From NCBI RefSeq assembly GCF_000442255.1, contig NZ_KE557275.1:306034-370033 (forward strand): 64,000 nt of DNA, in the 5' to 3' direction. Positions 25,913 through 35,795 of the stretch are shown here, one piece after another. The position numbers and the translations under genes are program-made. Numbering within the stretch: the stretch's first letter is position 1; each line of letters starts with the position of its first letter. Source of the stretch: Salipiger mucosus DSM 16094. GTDB taxonomy: Bacteria > Pseudomonadota > Alphaproteobacteria > Rhodobacterales > Rhodobacteraceae. The notes below the pieces were generated by a model that made no database searches, was not told the DNA's origin, and saw nothing but the letters and a program-made list of their open reading frames with translations.

Positions 25913-26644
25913 TCAGGCCACCGCCGCCGTCACGTAGTTCACCGACAGGTCCCGGTCCGAGATCTTCCAGGCCCAGCTCACCGGGTTGAAGACGTAGCCC
26001 TTGCGGTCCACCGGCTCCATTCCGGCGTTGCGCAGCAGCTCGAAAAGCTCGTCCGGCGTGATGAACTTGGCCCATTCGTGCGTGCCCTTGGGCAGCCAGC
26101 GCATGACGTATTCCGCGCCCACGATAGCCATGGCAAAGCTCTTGGGGTTGCGGTTGATCGTCGAACACAGGTGCAGCCCGCCCGGCTTCAGCAGCTGGCG
26201 GCAGGCGGTCAGGTAGGCCAGCGGATCGGCCACGTGCTCGACCACTTCCATGTTGAGCACCACGTCGAAACGCTCGCCCGCCTCGGCCAGCGCCTCGGCC
26301 GTGGTGTGGCGATAGTCGATCTCCAGCCCCGACTGCTCGGCGTGCAGCTGCGCGACGGGAATGTTGCGCTCGGCCGCGTCGACGCCGACCACCTCGGCGC
26401 CCAGCCGCGCCATCGGCTCGCAGAGCAGCCCGCCGCCGCAGCCGATATCGACGATGCGCAGCCCCTCGAAGGGGGCGGGCGACGAGAGGTCGCGGTCGAA
26501 CTCGCCCGCGATCTGCCGCGTGGTGTAGTCGAGCCGCACCGGGTTCATCATGTGCAGCGGCTTGAACTTTCCGTCCGGATCCCACCATTCCGCGGCCATG
26601 GCCTCGAACTTGGCGATCTCGGAGGGGTCGACTGTGACGGTCAT
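25913..26644 (-). CDS. ubiG: Ubiquinone biosynthesis O-methyltransferase
   Basis: Catalyses both O-methylations in ubiquinone synthesis. The 243 residues match the family length. The N-terminal [21 protein letters not shown] is diagnostic, and the SAM loop [12 protein letters not shown] is near residue 71; [11 protein letters not shown] and the C-terminal [11 protein letters not shown] also match. The ATG at 26644 is chosen; an in-frame upstream ATG ([12 protein letters not shown]) would add residues not typical of the family. It is divergent from the iminopeptidase gene. Confidence 0.95.
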   Translation of the reverse strand: MTVTVDPSEIAKFEAMAAEWWDPDGKFKPLHMMNPVRLDYTTRQIAGEFDRDLSSPAPFEGLRIVDIGCGGGLLCEPMARLGAEVVGVDAAERNIPVAQLHAEQSGLEIDYRHTTAEALAEAGERFDVVLNMEVVEHVADPLAYLTACRQLLKPGGLHLCSTINRNPKSFAMAIVGAEYVMRWLPKGTHEWAKFITPDELFELLRNAGMEPVDRKGYVFNPVSWAWKISDRDLSVNYVTAAVA

Positions 26645-26695
26645 ATGAGCCTTTTCCCATGGTCTTTCGGGTTTCATTACCAATATAGATGGGAC

Positions 26696-27694
26696 ATGGA
26701 CAAATTCCCGGGCCAAAAGCGCGCAGTGCAGTATCTCTATCCTCCCGTCGACCCATTCGATCAGCAGATGCTGGAAGTCGGTGACGGCCATCGCATCTAC
26801 GTCGAGCAGTGCGGCAACCCGCGCGGCATTCCCGTGATCGTCCTGCACGGCGGTCCGGGCGGAGGCTGTTCGCCCGCCATGCGACGCTACTTCGATCCGC
26901 GCGTCTTTCGCGTCGTGCTCTTCGACCAGCGGGGCTGCGGGCGCTCGCGGCCCCATGCCAGCGTCACCGACAACACCACCTGGCACCTCGTCGACGATAT
27001 CGAACGGATCCGGGAGTCGCTGCGGATCGAGCGTTTCATCGTCTTCGGCGGCAGCTGGGGCGCCACGCTGGCGCTGATCTACGCCATCAGCCACCCCGAT
27101 CACGTCCGTCACCTCGTGCTGCGCGGGGTCTTCATGATGACGCAGGTCGAGCTCGACTGGTTCTACGGCGGGGGCGCGGGACAATTCTGGCCCGAGCCCT
27201 GGGAGCGGTTCTGCGACCTCATCCCCGAGGACGAACGCGACGACATGATCGGCGCCTATCACCGGCGGCTGTTCTCGGGCGACATTCGCGAAGAGACGCG
27301 CCACGCCCGCGCCTGGTCGGGCTGGGAGAACGCGCTGGCCTCGGTCTATTCCAACGGGGCCGGCGGCGAGGCACCGGGGGACTACGCACGCGCCTTCGCG
27401 CGGCTGGAAAACCACTATTTCACCAACCGCGGCTTTCTCGAGGAGGACGGCTGGATCCTCAAGAACGCCGACCGGCTCGAGGGCATTCCCGGCGTCATCG
27501 TGCAGGGCCGCTACGACATGATCTGCCCGCCGCAGCGCGCCTGGGAGCTCGCCCGCGCCTGGCCCGAGGCCGACCTGCACATGATCCGCAACGCCGGCCA
27601 CGCCCTGTCCGAGCCCGGCATCAGCGCCGAGCTCGTGCGCACGATGGACCAGATCGCGGAGCACGAGGGTTTACACACGCCGCTGGACCGGTAA
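26696..27694 (+). CDS. pip: Proline iminopeptidase
   Basis: An alpha/beta hydrolase of 332 residues that releases N-terminal proline from peptides. It has the oxyanion HGGPGGG loop near residue 51, the nucleophile Ser120 in [10 protein letters not shown], Asp in GRYDMICPP and His in NAGHALSEP. It has no signal peptide and is cytoplasmic. It lies 36 bases before a complete peptide-type ABC importer on the same strand, so it may digest the imported peptides. This functional link is inferred from position. Confidence 0.92.
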   Translation: MDKFPGQKRAVQYLYPPVDPFDQQMLEVGDGHRIYVEQCGNPRGIPVIVLHGGPGGGCSPAMRRYFDPRVFRVVLFDQRGCGRSRPHASVTDNTTWHLVDDIERIRESLRIERFIVFGGSWGATLALIYAISHPDHVRHLVLRGVFMMTQVELDWFYGGGAGQFWPEPWERFCDLIPEDERDDMIGAYHRRLFSGDIREETRHARAWSGWENALASVYSNGAGGEAPGDYARAFARLENHYFTNRGFLEEDGWILKNADRLEGIPGVIVQGRYDMICPPQRAWELARAWPEADLHMIRNAGHALSEPGISAELVRTMDQIAEHEGLHTPLDR

Positions 27695-27730
27695 TCTGGC
27701 CGATACCGATAACAAACCCCCGACGGTATT

Positions 27731-28729
27731 GTGAATCCTGTCGTTAAGATCATCCTTCAGCGCCTCGCGCTCGGACTTCTGACCCTCTTCATCGTTTCCA
27801 TCGTGATCTTTACGGCGGTGAACATGCTGCCGGGCGACTTCGCGCAGGCGATCCTCGGGCAGGGCGCCTCGCCCGAGGCGGTCGAGGCGATCCGCCGCGA
27901 TCTCGGCCTCGATCAGCCGCCGGTGACACGCTACCTGCAATGGTTGGGCGACGCGCTGCGGGGCGACCTCGGCAATTCCTTCGCGCAGGCCAACTTCTCG
28001 AGCTTCGTGGGCGAGGGCAGCGGGGGCGCCCGCGTGACCGTCGCGCAGCAGATCGCGCCGCGCTTCGCCAACACCATGTTCCTCGCGGGCGTGACGGCCG
28101 CCATCGCCGTGCCCTTCGCGGTGACGCTGGGCGTGCTGGCGGCGCTCTACCGCAACTCTGCCTTCGACAAGGCGGCGAACGTGGCGACGCTGACCTCGAT
28201 CTCGAGCCCGGAATTCTTCCTCGCCTACGTACTGATCCTGTTCCTCGCGGTGCTGAACCCGGTGCTGCCCTCGCTCTCGAACATCTACGCCGACATGGGC
28301 TTCGGCGAACGGCTGGTGAAGACGCTGCTGCCCGCGCTGACGCTGACGCTGGTGGTCACGGCGCACATGATGCGCATGACCCGCGCGGCGATCATCAACC
28401 TGCTGGCCTCGCCCTACATCGAGATGGCGCGGCTCAAGGGGATCGGGCCGATGCGGGTGATCGTGAAGCACGCGCTGCCCAACGCGCTGGCGCCCATCAT
28501 CAACGTGATCGCGCTGAACCTGGCCTATCTCATCACCGGGGTCGTGGTGGTCGAAGTGGTCTTCGTCTACCCGGGCATCGGGCAGCTCTTCGTCGACAGC
28601 GTCAAGATCCGCGACATCCCGGTCGTGCAGGCCTGCTGCCTGATCTTCGCGGCGGCCTACATCCTGCTGAACCTGACCGCCGATATCCTGTCGATCGCCA
28701 CCAACCCGCGCCTGAGGCAGCCGAAATGA
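27731..28729 (+). CDS. Peptide-type ABC transporter permease (DppB-like)
   Basis: A 332-residue inner-membrane permease of the DppB/OppB class, with six membrane segments. The N-terminal block (RDLGLDQPPVTRYLQWLGDALRGDLG) and the EAA loop (EMARLKGIGPMRVIVKHALPNA) are conserved. It starts with GTG at 27731 and overlaps the second permease by 4 bases. With the next three genes it forms an importer for peptides or similar compounds. Confidence 0.93.
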   Translation: MNPVVKIILQRLALGLLTLFIVSIVIFTAVNMLPGDFAQAILGQGASPEAVEAIRRDLGLDQPPVTRYLQWLGDALRGDLGNSFAQANFSSFVGEGSGGARVTVAQQIAPRFANTMFLAGVTAAIAVPFAVTLGVLAALYRNSAFDKAANVATLTSISSPEFFLAYVLILFLAVLNPVLPSLSNIYADMGFGERLVKTLLPALTLTLVVTAHMMRMTRAAIINLLASPYIEMARLKGIGPMRVIVKHALPNALAPIINVIALNLAYLITGVVVVEVVFVYPGIGQLFVDSVKIRDIPVVQACCLIFAAAYILLNLTADILSIATNPRLRQPK

Positions 28730-29928
28730 CCTGGTGGATGTGGATCCTCGCCGCGCTGGCGGCGCTGCTGGCCGGGGGCTGGCTCTTCCGCTTCGTGGCG
28801 CAGAAAATCACCGGCAACCGCCCGTATTTCCGCGACATGCCCTTTGCCGTGGCCTTCGGTTACGTGCTGGCGGCCTCGGCGCTTGCGCTGGCGGTCTGGT
28901 ACTACTTCCAGCCCGTGATGACCGAGGCTGGCACCCCCGACGCCGGGGTGACCTTCTTCCGCTGGGCGCTGCATGGCTTCGTCATCTTCGCGCTTGCGGC
29001 CTGGCTCTTCCGGCTGGCGGGGCGGCACGTGGGGACAGGGGGCTCGCGCAAGCTCTTCCGGGACATGTCCCTGACCGCCGCCTTCGGCGTTCTGGTGATC
29101 CTGCTCTACGCCTTCACGGCGATCTTCGCCGCCTGGCTGGCGCCCTACGGGCAGGAGGCGGTCTTCGACCAGGTGAACGCGCTGCCCGGGGGCGACGCGG
29201 CCAACGGGGGCAACCCGGACCACCTTCTCGGGACGGACCAGATCGGGCGCGACCTGCTCTCGCGGCTCATCTACGGCGCGCAGAACACCGTGGGCATCGC
29301 CTTTGCCACCACCTGCATCGCCTTCCTGCTGGGCGGCAGCCTCGGCTTTCTCGCGGCGACGCTGCAGGGCTGGTTCGACAATATCCTCAGCCGGGCGGTC
29401 GACGTGCTCATGGCGATCCCCTCGCTGATCTTCGCGCTGCTGCTGATGACCATCGCGAGCGCCTGGGCGGGCTCGCAGCAATGGCTGCTGACGGTCTACA
29501 TGGTCTTCATCATCGCGGTGATCGACAGCACGCGCGTCTTCCGGCTGGCCCGCGCGGTGGGCATGAACATCGTCGTGATGGACTACATCGAGGCCGCCAA
29601 GCTGCGCGGCGAGGGGCTGGGATACCTCATCTTCCGCGAGATCCTGCCCAACGCCACCGCGCCGCTGCTGGCCGAGTTCGGGCTGCGCTTCTGCTTCGTC
29701 TTCCTGACCATCGCCGCGCTCTCGTTCCTCGGCGTGGGCATCCAGCCGCCGCTGGCGGACTGGGGCACCATGGTCCGCGACCTCGCGCAGTTCATCAACT
29801 TCGCGGCCTTCTCGCCGCTGACCGCCGCGCTGCCGATCATGGCGGCGGGGGCCATCGCGCTGCTGACCGTGGCGGTGAACTTCGTGGTCGACTGGATGCT
29901 CCAGCGCAGCTCGGGACTGAAGGAGTGA
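28726..29928 (+). CDS. Peptide-type ABC transporter permease (DppC-like), extended N-terminus
   Basis: A 400-residue permease of the DppC/OppC class. The family core begins near residue 105 and includes HLLGTDQIGRDLLSRLIYGA and the EAA loop EAAKLRGEGLGYLIFREILPN. The first 100 or so residues add extra membrane segments (WWMWILAALAALLAGGW and AFGYVLAASALALAVWYYF), longer than in Dpp or Opp. Such extensions are seen in some importer subgroups of this order. It follows the first permease in a coupled operon. Confidence 0.92.
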   Translation: MTWWMWILAALAALLAGGWLFRFVAQKITGNRPYFRDMPFAVAFGYVLAASALALAVWYYFQPVMTEAGTPDAGVTFFRWALHGFVIFALAAWLFRLAGRHVGTGGSRKLFRDMSLTAAFGVLVILLYAFTAIFAAWLAPYGQEAVFDQVNALPGGDAANGGNPDHLLGTDQIGRDLLSRLIYGAQNTVGIAFATTCIAFLLGGSLGFLAATLQGWFDNILSRAVDVLMAIPSLIFALLLMTIASAWAGSQQWLLTVYMVFIIAVIDSTRVFRLARAVGMNIVVMDYIEAAKLRGEGLGYLIFREILPNATAPLLAEFGLRFCFVFLTIAALSFLGVGIQPPLADWGTMVRDLAQFINFAAFSPLTAALPIMAAGAIALLTVAVNFVVDWMLQRSSGLKE

Positions 29929-29932
29929 GCCG

Positions 29933-31597
29933 ATGACCGAGGCGCAGGAGCAGACACCGCTGGTCCGGATCCGCGACCTGAAGATCGAGGGCCGCGCGGA
30001 CGAGACCTGGATGCCGATCATCAACGGCGTCGACCTCGACCTGCACCGGGGCGAGGTGCTGGGCCTCATCGGTGAAAGCGGCGCGGGCAAGTCGACGCTG
30101 GGCCTCGCCGCCATGGGCTATACCCGCGACGGCGTGCGCATCTCGGGCGGATCGGTCGAATTCGACGGCATCGACCTGCTCTCGGCCTCGGCCGCGACCA
30201 AGCGCGCGCTGCTGGGCAAGCGCATCGCCTATGTCGCCCAGTCGGCGGCGGCCAGCTTCAACCCGGCGCACCGTCTCATCGACCAGCACGTCGAGGCGCC
30301 GGTGCAGCACGGCGTCATGTCGCGTTCGGACAGCGTCGAGGACGGCATCGAGCTGTACCGCCGCCTGCGCCTGCCCAATCCCGAGGAAATCGGTTTTCGC
30401 TACCCGCACCAGGTCTCGGGCGGTCAGCTGCAACGCGCGATGACCGCCATGGCCATGTCGTGCCGGCCCGATCTCATCATCTTCGACGAGCCGACCACCG
30501 CGCTCGACGTGACCACCCAGATCGAGGTTCTGGCGGCGATCCGCGACATCGTCGACCAGTTCGGGACGGCCGCGATCTACATCACCCATGACCTCGCGGT
30601 GGTCGCGCAGATGGCCGACCGCATCAAGGTGCTGCTGCGTGGCGACGAGGTCGAGGAGGCCGAGACGCGCGAGATGCTCGACCACCCGCGCGAGGACTAC
30701 ACGAAGAGCCTCTGGGCGGTGCGCGAATTCCGCCGCCCGCAGAAGCCCGACGCGGCGCCGGGCGCGGTGCCGGTGATCGAGGTCGACAAGGTCACCGCGG
30801 CCTACGGCGACACGACCGTGCTGCGCGATGTGAGCTTCAAGATCCACGAGGGCCGGACGGTGGCCGTCGTGGGCGAGAGCGGCTCGGGCAAGTCAACCGC
30901 CGCGCGCTGCATCACCGGGCTCTTGCCGCCGGCGCGAGGCAAGGTCCTGCTGGACGGCGAGGAACTGCCCCCGGATTACCGCAAGCGCAGCAAGATGCAG
31001 CTGCGGCAGGTCCAGATGATCTACCAGATGGCCGACACCGCGCTGAACCCGCGCAAGAGCATCGCCGAGATCATCGGCCGACCGGTCGAGTTCTACATGG
31101 GCCTGCGCGGCCGCGAGAAGCGCCGCCGCGTGGACGAACTGCTCGACCAGATCGAGCTGCCGGGCGACGAGTTCCGCCACCGCCTGCCCTCGGAGCTCTC
31201 GGGCGGGCAGAAACAGCGCGTGGGCATTGCCCGGGCGCTGGCGGCCGAGCCGCGCTTCATCATCTGCGACGAGGTGACCTCGGCCCTCGATCAGCTGGTC
31301 GCCGAGGGCATCCTCAAGCTTCTGGCGCGGCTGCAGGACGAGCTTCACCTGAGTTACATGTTCATCACCCACGACCTGGCGACCGTGCGCTCGATCGCCG
31401 ACTGGGTCGTCGTGATGAAGGAAGGCCGCGTGGTCGAGCAGGGCCCCAAGGACGAGATGTTCCGCCCGCCGCACCACGCCTACACCGACCTGCTGCTCAG
31501 TTCGGTTCCGGAGATGGACCCGGACTGGCTGACCAACCTTCTGGCCGAACGCGGAGTTGATAACATCGGCGATGCGGCGGCTGATAAGATGCAATGA
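29933..31597 (+). CDS. Fused ABC transporter ATPase, DppD-DppF type
   Basis: A 554-residue protein with two ATPase domains in one chain. The first has Walker A GESGAGKST near residue 47, signature VSGGQLQRAMTA and Walker B LIIFDEPTTALD. The second has GESGSGKST near residue 316, LSGGQKQRVGIAR and FIICDEVTSALD. Both look catalytically complete. They energise the two permeases, replacing separate DppD and DppF subunits. It starts 4 bases after the second permease. Confidence 0.94.
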   Translation: MTEAQEQTPLVRIRDLKIEGRADETWMPIINGVDLDLHRGEVLGLIGESGAGKSTLGLAAMGYTRDGVRISGGSVEFDGIDLLSASAATKRALLGKRIAYVAQSAAASFNPAHRLIDQHVEAPVQHGVMSRSDSVEDGIELYRRLRLPNPEEIGFRYPHQVSGGQLQRAMTAMAMSCRPDLIIFDEPTTALDVTTQIEVLAAIRDIVDQFGTAAIYITHDLAVVAQMADRIKVLLRGDEVEEAETREMLDHPREDYTKSLWAVREFRRPQKPDAAPGAVPVIEVDKVTAAYGDTTVLRDVSFKIHEGRTVAVVGESGSGKSTAARCITGLLPPARGKVLLDGEELPPDYRKRSKMQLRQVQMIYQMADTALNPRKSIAEIIGRPVEFYMGLRGREKRRRVDELLDQIELPGDEFRHRLPSELSGGQKQRVGIARALAAEPRFIICDEVTSALDQLVAEGILKLLARLQDELHLSYMFITHDLATVRSIADWVVVMKEGRVVEQGPKDEMFRPPHHAYTDLLLSSVPEMDPDWLTNLLAERGVDNIGDAAADKMQ

Positions 31598-31661
31598 ACG
31601 AATCACCCGCAGGGGTGGGGGCGGCCTTGCTCGCCGGAAAACGACAAAGGGAGAGTTTCAG

Positions 31662-33206
31662 ATGGTGAGAATCAGCAGACGCGGCCTGCTCACGAGTGGC
31701 GCCGCCGCCGGTGTCCTCGCAGCCAGCGGCCTGCCGCTGCGCGCTCAGGCAAAGCGGGGCGGGCGCCTCGTCGTTGGCCTGAACGGCGCCAATACCTCGG
31801 ACAGCTGGGATGCCCGGACGCACTCGGACATCTTCATGAACGCCGCCGGTCTCGGCACCGTTTACGACGCGCTGACAGAGGTGGCCGCCGACGGCTCGCT
31901 CAAGGGCGAGCTTGCCACCGACTGGGAGGCCTCCTCGGACGCCAAGACCTGGACCTTCAACCTGCGCCAGGGCGTGACTTTCCACAACGGCAAGCCCTTC
32001 GGCGCCGACGATGTGATCGAGTCGCTGAAGATGCACGTGGGCGAAGGCGTGAAATCCGCCGCCCAGCCCATCGTCTCGGCCATTTCCGAGATGAAGAAGG
32101 TCACCGACCACCAGGTGCAGTTCGTGCTCGAGCAGGGCAACGCCGACTTCCCCTACCTGCTGTCGGACTACCACCTGCTGATGTATCCCGCCGGCCAGAT
32201 CGAGGAATCCATCGCCAACGGCATCGGCACCGGCCTCTACAAGGTGGTGAGCTTCGATCCCGGCGTGCGTTTCGTCGGCGAGCGGGTCGACAGCCACTAC
32301 AAGGACGGCGAGGCCGGCTGGTTCGACGAGGTCGAATTCATCGCGATCAACGACATCACGGCGCGGATGAACGCGCTGCTGACCGGGCAGGTCGACGTCA
32401 TCACCGACATCGACTTCAAGACCGAGTCGCTGCTCAAGGCGAACCCGCAGACCTCGATCTTCGAGGTGACGGGCAACCAGCACTTCACCTTCCCGATGCT
32501 GACCGACGTGGCGCCCTTCGACGACGTCAATGTGCGCCGCGCGCTGAAGTACGCGGTGAACCGGCAGGAGCTGGTCGACAAGATCCTGCTGGGCCATGGC
32601 GCCGTGGGCAACGACCACCCGATCGGGCCGGCGAACCAGTACTACTTCGACGATCTCGAGCAGACGAGCTATGACCCGGACCAGGCGAAGTTCTATCTCA
32701 AGGAAGCCGGGATGGAGGGCCTGTCGGTCGACCTCTCGGTCTCGAACGCGGCCTTCACCGGCGCCACCGATGCGGCCCAGCTCTACCAGGCCTCGGCCAA
32801 GGCGGCGGGCATCACCATCAACCTCGTGCAGGAGCCGGCCGACGGCTACTGGTCCAACGTCTGGCTCAAGAAGCCCTGGTGCGCCGCCTACTGGTCGGGC
32901 CGCCCGACCGAGGACCTGATGTTCTCCTCGGCCTACGAGACGGGCGTGCCGTGGAACGACACCCACTGGGACCAACCACGCTTCCAGGAGCTGCTGGTCA
33001 AGGGCCGTACCGAGTTTGACACCGACAAGCGGCGCGAGATCTACCACGAGATGCAGAAGATCCTGAACGAGGACGGCGGCGCGGTCATCCCGATGTACGC
33101 CAACTTCGTCGGTGCCAAGACCAACAAGGTCGCGCACCCCGAGACCATCGGCAACGTCTACAAGGTCGACAACGCCCGCCTCACCGAGCGGTGGTGGATG
33201 GCGTAA
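31662..33206 (+). CDS. Peptide-type ABC transporter substrate-binding protein
   Basis: A 514-residue family 5 solute-binding protein (DppA/OppA class). It has a twin-arginine leader (RISRRGLLTSGAAAGVLAAS) and the family block DAKTWTFNLRQGVTFHNGKPF near residue 90. It captures the substrate in the periplasm. Whether that is a dipeptide, oligopeptide, opine or nickel complex is unknown. The ATG at 31662 is set by an AAAGGGAGAG site and the leader. The operon ends with a GC-rich hairpin. Confidence 0.92.
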   Translation: MVRISRRGLLTSGAAAGVLAASGLPLRAQAKRGGRLVVGLNGANTSDSWDARTHSDIFMNAAGLGTVYDALTEVAADGSLKGELATDWEASSDAKTWTFNLRQGVTFHNGKPFGADDVIESLKMHVGEGVKSAAQPIVSAISEMKKVTDHQVQFVLEQGNADFPYLLSDYHLLMYPAGQIEESIANGIGTGLYKVVSFDPGVRFVGERVDSHYKDGEAGWFDEVEFIAINDITARMNALLTGQVDVITDIDFKTESLLKANPQTSIFEVTGNQHFTFPMLTDVAPFDDVNVRRALKYAVNRQELVDKILLGHGAVGNDHPIGPANQYYFDDLEQTSYDPDQAKFYLKEAGMEGLSVDLSVSNAAFTGATDAAQLYQASAKAAGITINLVQEPADGYWSNVWLKKPWCAAYWSGRPTEDLMFSSAYETGVPWNDTHWDQPRFQELLVKGRTEFDTDKRREIYHEMQKILNEDGGAVIPMYANFVGAKTNKVAHPETIGNVYKVDNARLTERWWMA

Positions 33207-33225
33207 GCTGAACGCGAAACAAAAA

Positions 33226-33253
33226 AGGGGCCCGGCGCATCCGCCGGGCCCTT
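33226..33253 (+). terminator. Terminator after the peptide ABC operon
   Basis: GGGCCCGGCG and CGCCGGGCCC form a 10-bp stem with a four-base loop, 22 bases after the binding-protein stop, followed by a weak T-rich stretch (TTCTCATTT). Confidence 0.75.
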
Positions 33254-33322
33254 CTCATTTCTACCGGGCGATGACGACGGCACCGGCCGAGAGTCGGGAG
33301 GGTCCGCCGTGCCGAGGGGCGA

Positions 33323-33400
33323 GGCCTTTGCGTATTTTTGAACAAGAAGAAGCCTGGGAGCGCGCCCGTCTCTTCTTCTTGTTTTCAAATACGCAAAGCC
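33323..33400. repeat. Long intergenic palindrome, family shared with 4989-5058
   Basis: GGCCTTTGCGTATTTTTGAA continuing to CAAGAAGAAG (33323-33352) is mirrored almost perfectly at 33372-33400, around an 18-base centre. It lies between the convergent ABC operon and hslU. The ATTT...AGAAGA core recurs in the palindrome after argG. Confidence 0.8.
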
Positions 33401-33428
33401 GGCGGTCGCGGTCGGGCAGGACGCCGGA

Positions 33429-34733
33429 TCAGAGCACGTAGCGGCTCAGATCGGTCGAGCGCGTCAGCTCGCCCAGATGCTCTTCGACGAAATCGGCGTC
33501 CACGGTCACCGTCTCGCCGGCGCGGTCGGGCGCGGCGAAGGACAGCTCCTCGAAGACCCGTTCCATCACCGTGTAGAGCCGCCGCGCCCCGATGTTCTCG
33601 ACGCTCTCATTGACCTCGGCGGCGATGCGGGCCAGCGCCGCGATGCCCTCCTCGGTGAAGACGATCTGGACCTTCTCGGTCTCCATCAGCGCGCGGTACT
33701 GCAGGGTCAGCGCGTTGTCGGTTTCCTTGAGGATGCGCACGAAGTCCTCTTCGGTGAGCGCCCGCAGGTTCACCCGGATCGGCAGGCGGCCCTGGAGCTC
33801 CGGCAGCAGGTCCGAGGGCTTGGCGATGTGGAAGGCGCCCGAGGCGATGAAGAGGATGTGGTCGGTCTTGACCGGGCCGTGTTTCGTGCTGACGGTCGTG
33901 CCCTCGATCAGCGGCAGCAGGTCGCGCTGCACGCCTTCGCGCGAGACGTCGCCGCCCTTGGCGTCCTGCCGCGCCGCCACCTTGTCGATCTCGTCGAGGA
34001 AGACGATGCCGTTCTGCTCCACCGCCTGGATCGCGGCCTGCTTGACCTGTTCGTCGTCGAGCAGTTTGTCGGCCTCTTCCGAGATCAGCACTTCGTAGCT
34101 CTGCGAGACGGTCATCCGCTTGCGCGTGGTGCGCTGGCCGAAGGCCTTGCCGAAGATGTCGCCCAGGTTCATCCCCATGTTCTGGCCGGGCTGGCCGGGG
34201 ATTTCCATCTGCGGGAAGGGCGAGGCGCTCTCGGCAACGTCGAGATCGATCTCGGTGTCGTCGAGTTCGCCGTCGCGCAGCTTCTTGCGGAACATCTCGC
34301 GCGTCGACTCGCGGGCATCGGTGCCGGCAATGGCCTCGATCACGCGATCCTCGGCGGCCTTGTGGGCGGCGCTCTTGACCTCTTCGCGCATGTGCTCGCG
34401 GGTCATGGCGATGGAGGCATCGACCAGGTCGCGCACGATCTGCTCGACGTCTCGGCCGACGTAGCCCACCTCGGTGAACTTGGTCGCCTCGACCTTGACG
34501 AAGGGCGCGCGGGCGAGCTTGGCGAGCCGGCGCGAGATCTCGGTCTTGCCGACGCCGGTGGGGCCGATCATCAGGATGTTCTTGGGATAGACCTCGTCGC
34601 GCAGCTCGTCCGAGAGCTGCTTGCGGCGCCAGCGGTTGCGCAGCGCCACGGCGACGGCGCGCTTGGCGTCCTTCTGTCCGATGATGAAACGGTCGAGTTC
34701 GGAGACGATCTCGCGGGGGGTCAGGTCGGTCAT
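33429..34733 (-). CDS. hslU: HslU, ATPase of the HslVU protease
   Basis: A 434-residue AAA+ unfoldase that feeds proteins to HslV in the cytoplasm. Walker A GPTGVGKT is at residues 57-64, Walker B with [11 protein letters not shown] near residue 245, and the C-terminal [10 protein letters not shown] tail that docks on HslV is intact. The internal I domain covers about residues 110-230. It lies 48 bases after hslV in one operon, driven by the heat-shock-type promoter before hslV. Confidence 0.97.
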   Translation of the reverse strand: MTDLTPREIVSELDRFIIGQKDAKRAVAVALRNRWRRKQLSDELRDEVYPKNILMIGPTGVGKTEISRRLAKLARAPFVKVEATKFTEVGYVGRDVEQIVRDLVDASIAMTREHMREEVKSAAHKAAEDRVIEAIAGTDARESTREMFRKKLRDGELDDTEIDLDVAESASPFPQMEIPGQPGQNMGMNLGDIFGKAFGQRTTRKRMTVSQSYEVLISEEADKLLDDEQVKQAAIQAVEQNGIVFLDEIDKVAARQDAKGGDVSREGVQRDLLPLIEGTTVSTKHGPVKTDHILFIASGAFHIAKPSDLLPELQGRLPIRVNLRALTEEDFVRILKETDNALTLQYRALMETEKVQIVFTEEGIAALARIAAEVNESVENIGARRLYTVMERVFEELSFAAPDRAGETVTVDADFVEEHLGELTRSTDLSRYVL

Positions 34734-34781
34734 GTCAGGTCCTTTCGCATGCGACGGCGTGGGGTGTCCGGTGGACATCCG

Positions 34782-35339
34782 TCAGCCGGCGATCGTCTCG
34801 ACGGTGAGGTTGCCGTTGGTGAAGACGCAGATGTCCGAGGCGATGGCCATGGCGCGCCGGGCGATTTCCTCGGCCGAATGCTCGCCGTCCATCAGGGCGC
34901 GGCCGGCCGCGAGGGCGTAGTTGCCGCCCGAGCCGATGGCCGTCACGTCATGTTCGGGTTCCAGCACGTCGCCGGCGCCGGTCACGACGTAGAGGTCGCG
35001 GCCGTCGCTGACGATCAGCATGGCCTCGAGCTTCTGCAGGTACTTGTCGGTGCGCCAGTCCTTGGCCAGCTCGACCGCCGCGCGCTGCAGCTGGCCGGGC
35101 GACTTCTCGAGCTTGGCCTCGAGCCGCTCGAGCAGGGTGAAGGCGTCGGCAGTTGAACCGGCGAAGCCGCAGACGACATCGTAGCCGCCGGGCGAGATGC
35201 GCCGCACCTTGCGCGCGCTGCCCTTGATGACCGTGTTGCCCAAGCTCACCTGTCCGTCGCCGGCGATGACCACCTGCCCGCCCTTGCGCACGGCGATGAT
35301 CGTCGTGCCGTGCCAGCCGGGAAATTCCTTTTCAGACAT
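34782..35339 (-). CDS. hslV: HslV, peptidase of the HslVU protease
   Basis: A 185-residue proteasome-like threonine peptidase. The N-terminal nucleophile is Thr12 in [13 protein letters not shown], so a short propeptide ([11 protein letters not shown]) must be removed first, as usual in alphaproteobacteria. DGQVS and [10 protein letters not shown] motifs match. The start is set by an AAGGAAG site. It precedes hslU in an operon and has a near-perfect RpoH promoter about 25 bases upstream. Confidence 0.97.
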   Translation of the reverse strand: MSEKEFPGWHGTTIIAVRKGGQVVIAGDGQVSLGNTVIKGSARKVRRISPGGYDVVCGFAGSTADAFTLLERLEAKLEKSPGQLQRAAVELAKDWRTDKYLQKLEAMLIVSDGRDLYVVTGAGDVLEPEHDVTAIGSGGNYALAAGRALMDGEHSAEEIARRAMAIASDICVFTNGNLTVETIAG

Positions 35340-35364
35340 GGGTCTTCCTTTCATGCTTGCCGCG

Positions 35365-35393
35365 ATATGGGGCGCGGGGGCGCGAGCCGCAAG
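35365..35393 (-). promoter_or_regulatory. RpoH (heat-shock) promoter for hslVU
   Basis: On the minus strand CTTGCGG, a 14-base spacer and CCCCATAT match the sigma-32 pattern CTTGAAA-N11-16-CCCCATNT, with a perfect -10 block. Transcription would start about 20 bases before the hslV ATG. Confidence 0.78.
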
Positions 35394-35499
35394 TCGGCTT
35401 CCGTTGGGGCATGCCCTAGCGCAGCGGCGCCGGAAAGCGAAGGGCCGGCCGGGGAAACCCGGTCGGGGGCCATGCGTTCCGCCCACGGAGGTCAGGACA

Positions 35500-35727
35500 A
35501 TGGATGCATCCCTGCTCGACCGGCTGCGCCGGCACATCGAAGATCGTGCGCCCGGTGAATTCCACTTTCCGGAGGTCTACGGCGCGGGCTGGAAGGCACT
35601 GCCGATCGGTGACCGCGTGCGGCTGGGGCACGCCTTTCTGGATGCCGTGCGGCGAGGTGACCTGCCCGGGGTCGAGGACACCGGGCGCAAGGCCGATGGC
35701 GGGCGCATCTACCGCAAGATCGGCTGA
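35500..35727 (+). CDS. Small DUF1413-like protein
   Basis: A 75-residue cytoplasmic protein resembling DUF1413 ([34 protein letters not shown], read in parts). The ATG at 35500 has a good CGGAGGTC site. The function of this family is not known. It is divergent from hslV, and a bidirectional terminator separates it from trxA on the other side. Confidence 0.75.
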   Translation: MDASLLDRLRRHIEDRAPGEFHFPEVYGAGWKALPIGDRVRLGHAFLDAVRRGDLPGVEDTGRKADGGRIYRKIG

Positions 35728-35744
35728 GATCTCCCCAGCATGAA

Positions 35745-35773
35745 AAAAGCGCCGCGGCGGGCGCGGCGCTTTT
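35745..35773. terminator. Bidirectional terminator between DUF1413 gene and trxA
   Basis: AAAAGCGCCGCG and CGCGGCGCTTTT form a 12-bp stem with a 5-base loop and T-tracts on both strands, between convergent genes. Confidence 0.88.
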
Positions 35774-35795
35774 CCCGTTTCGCCTGTGGCGGCGA

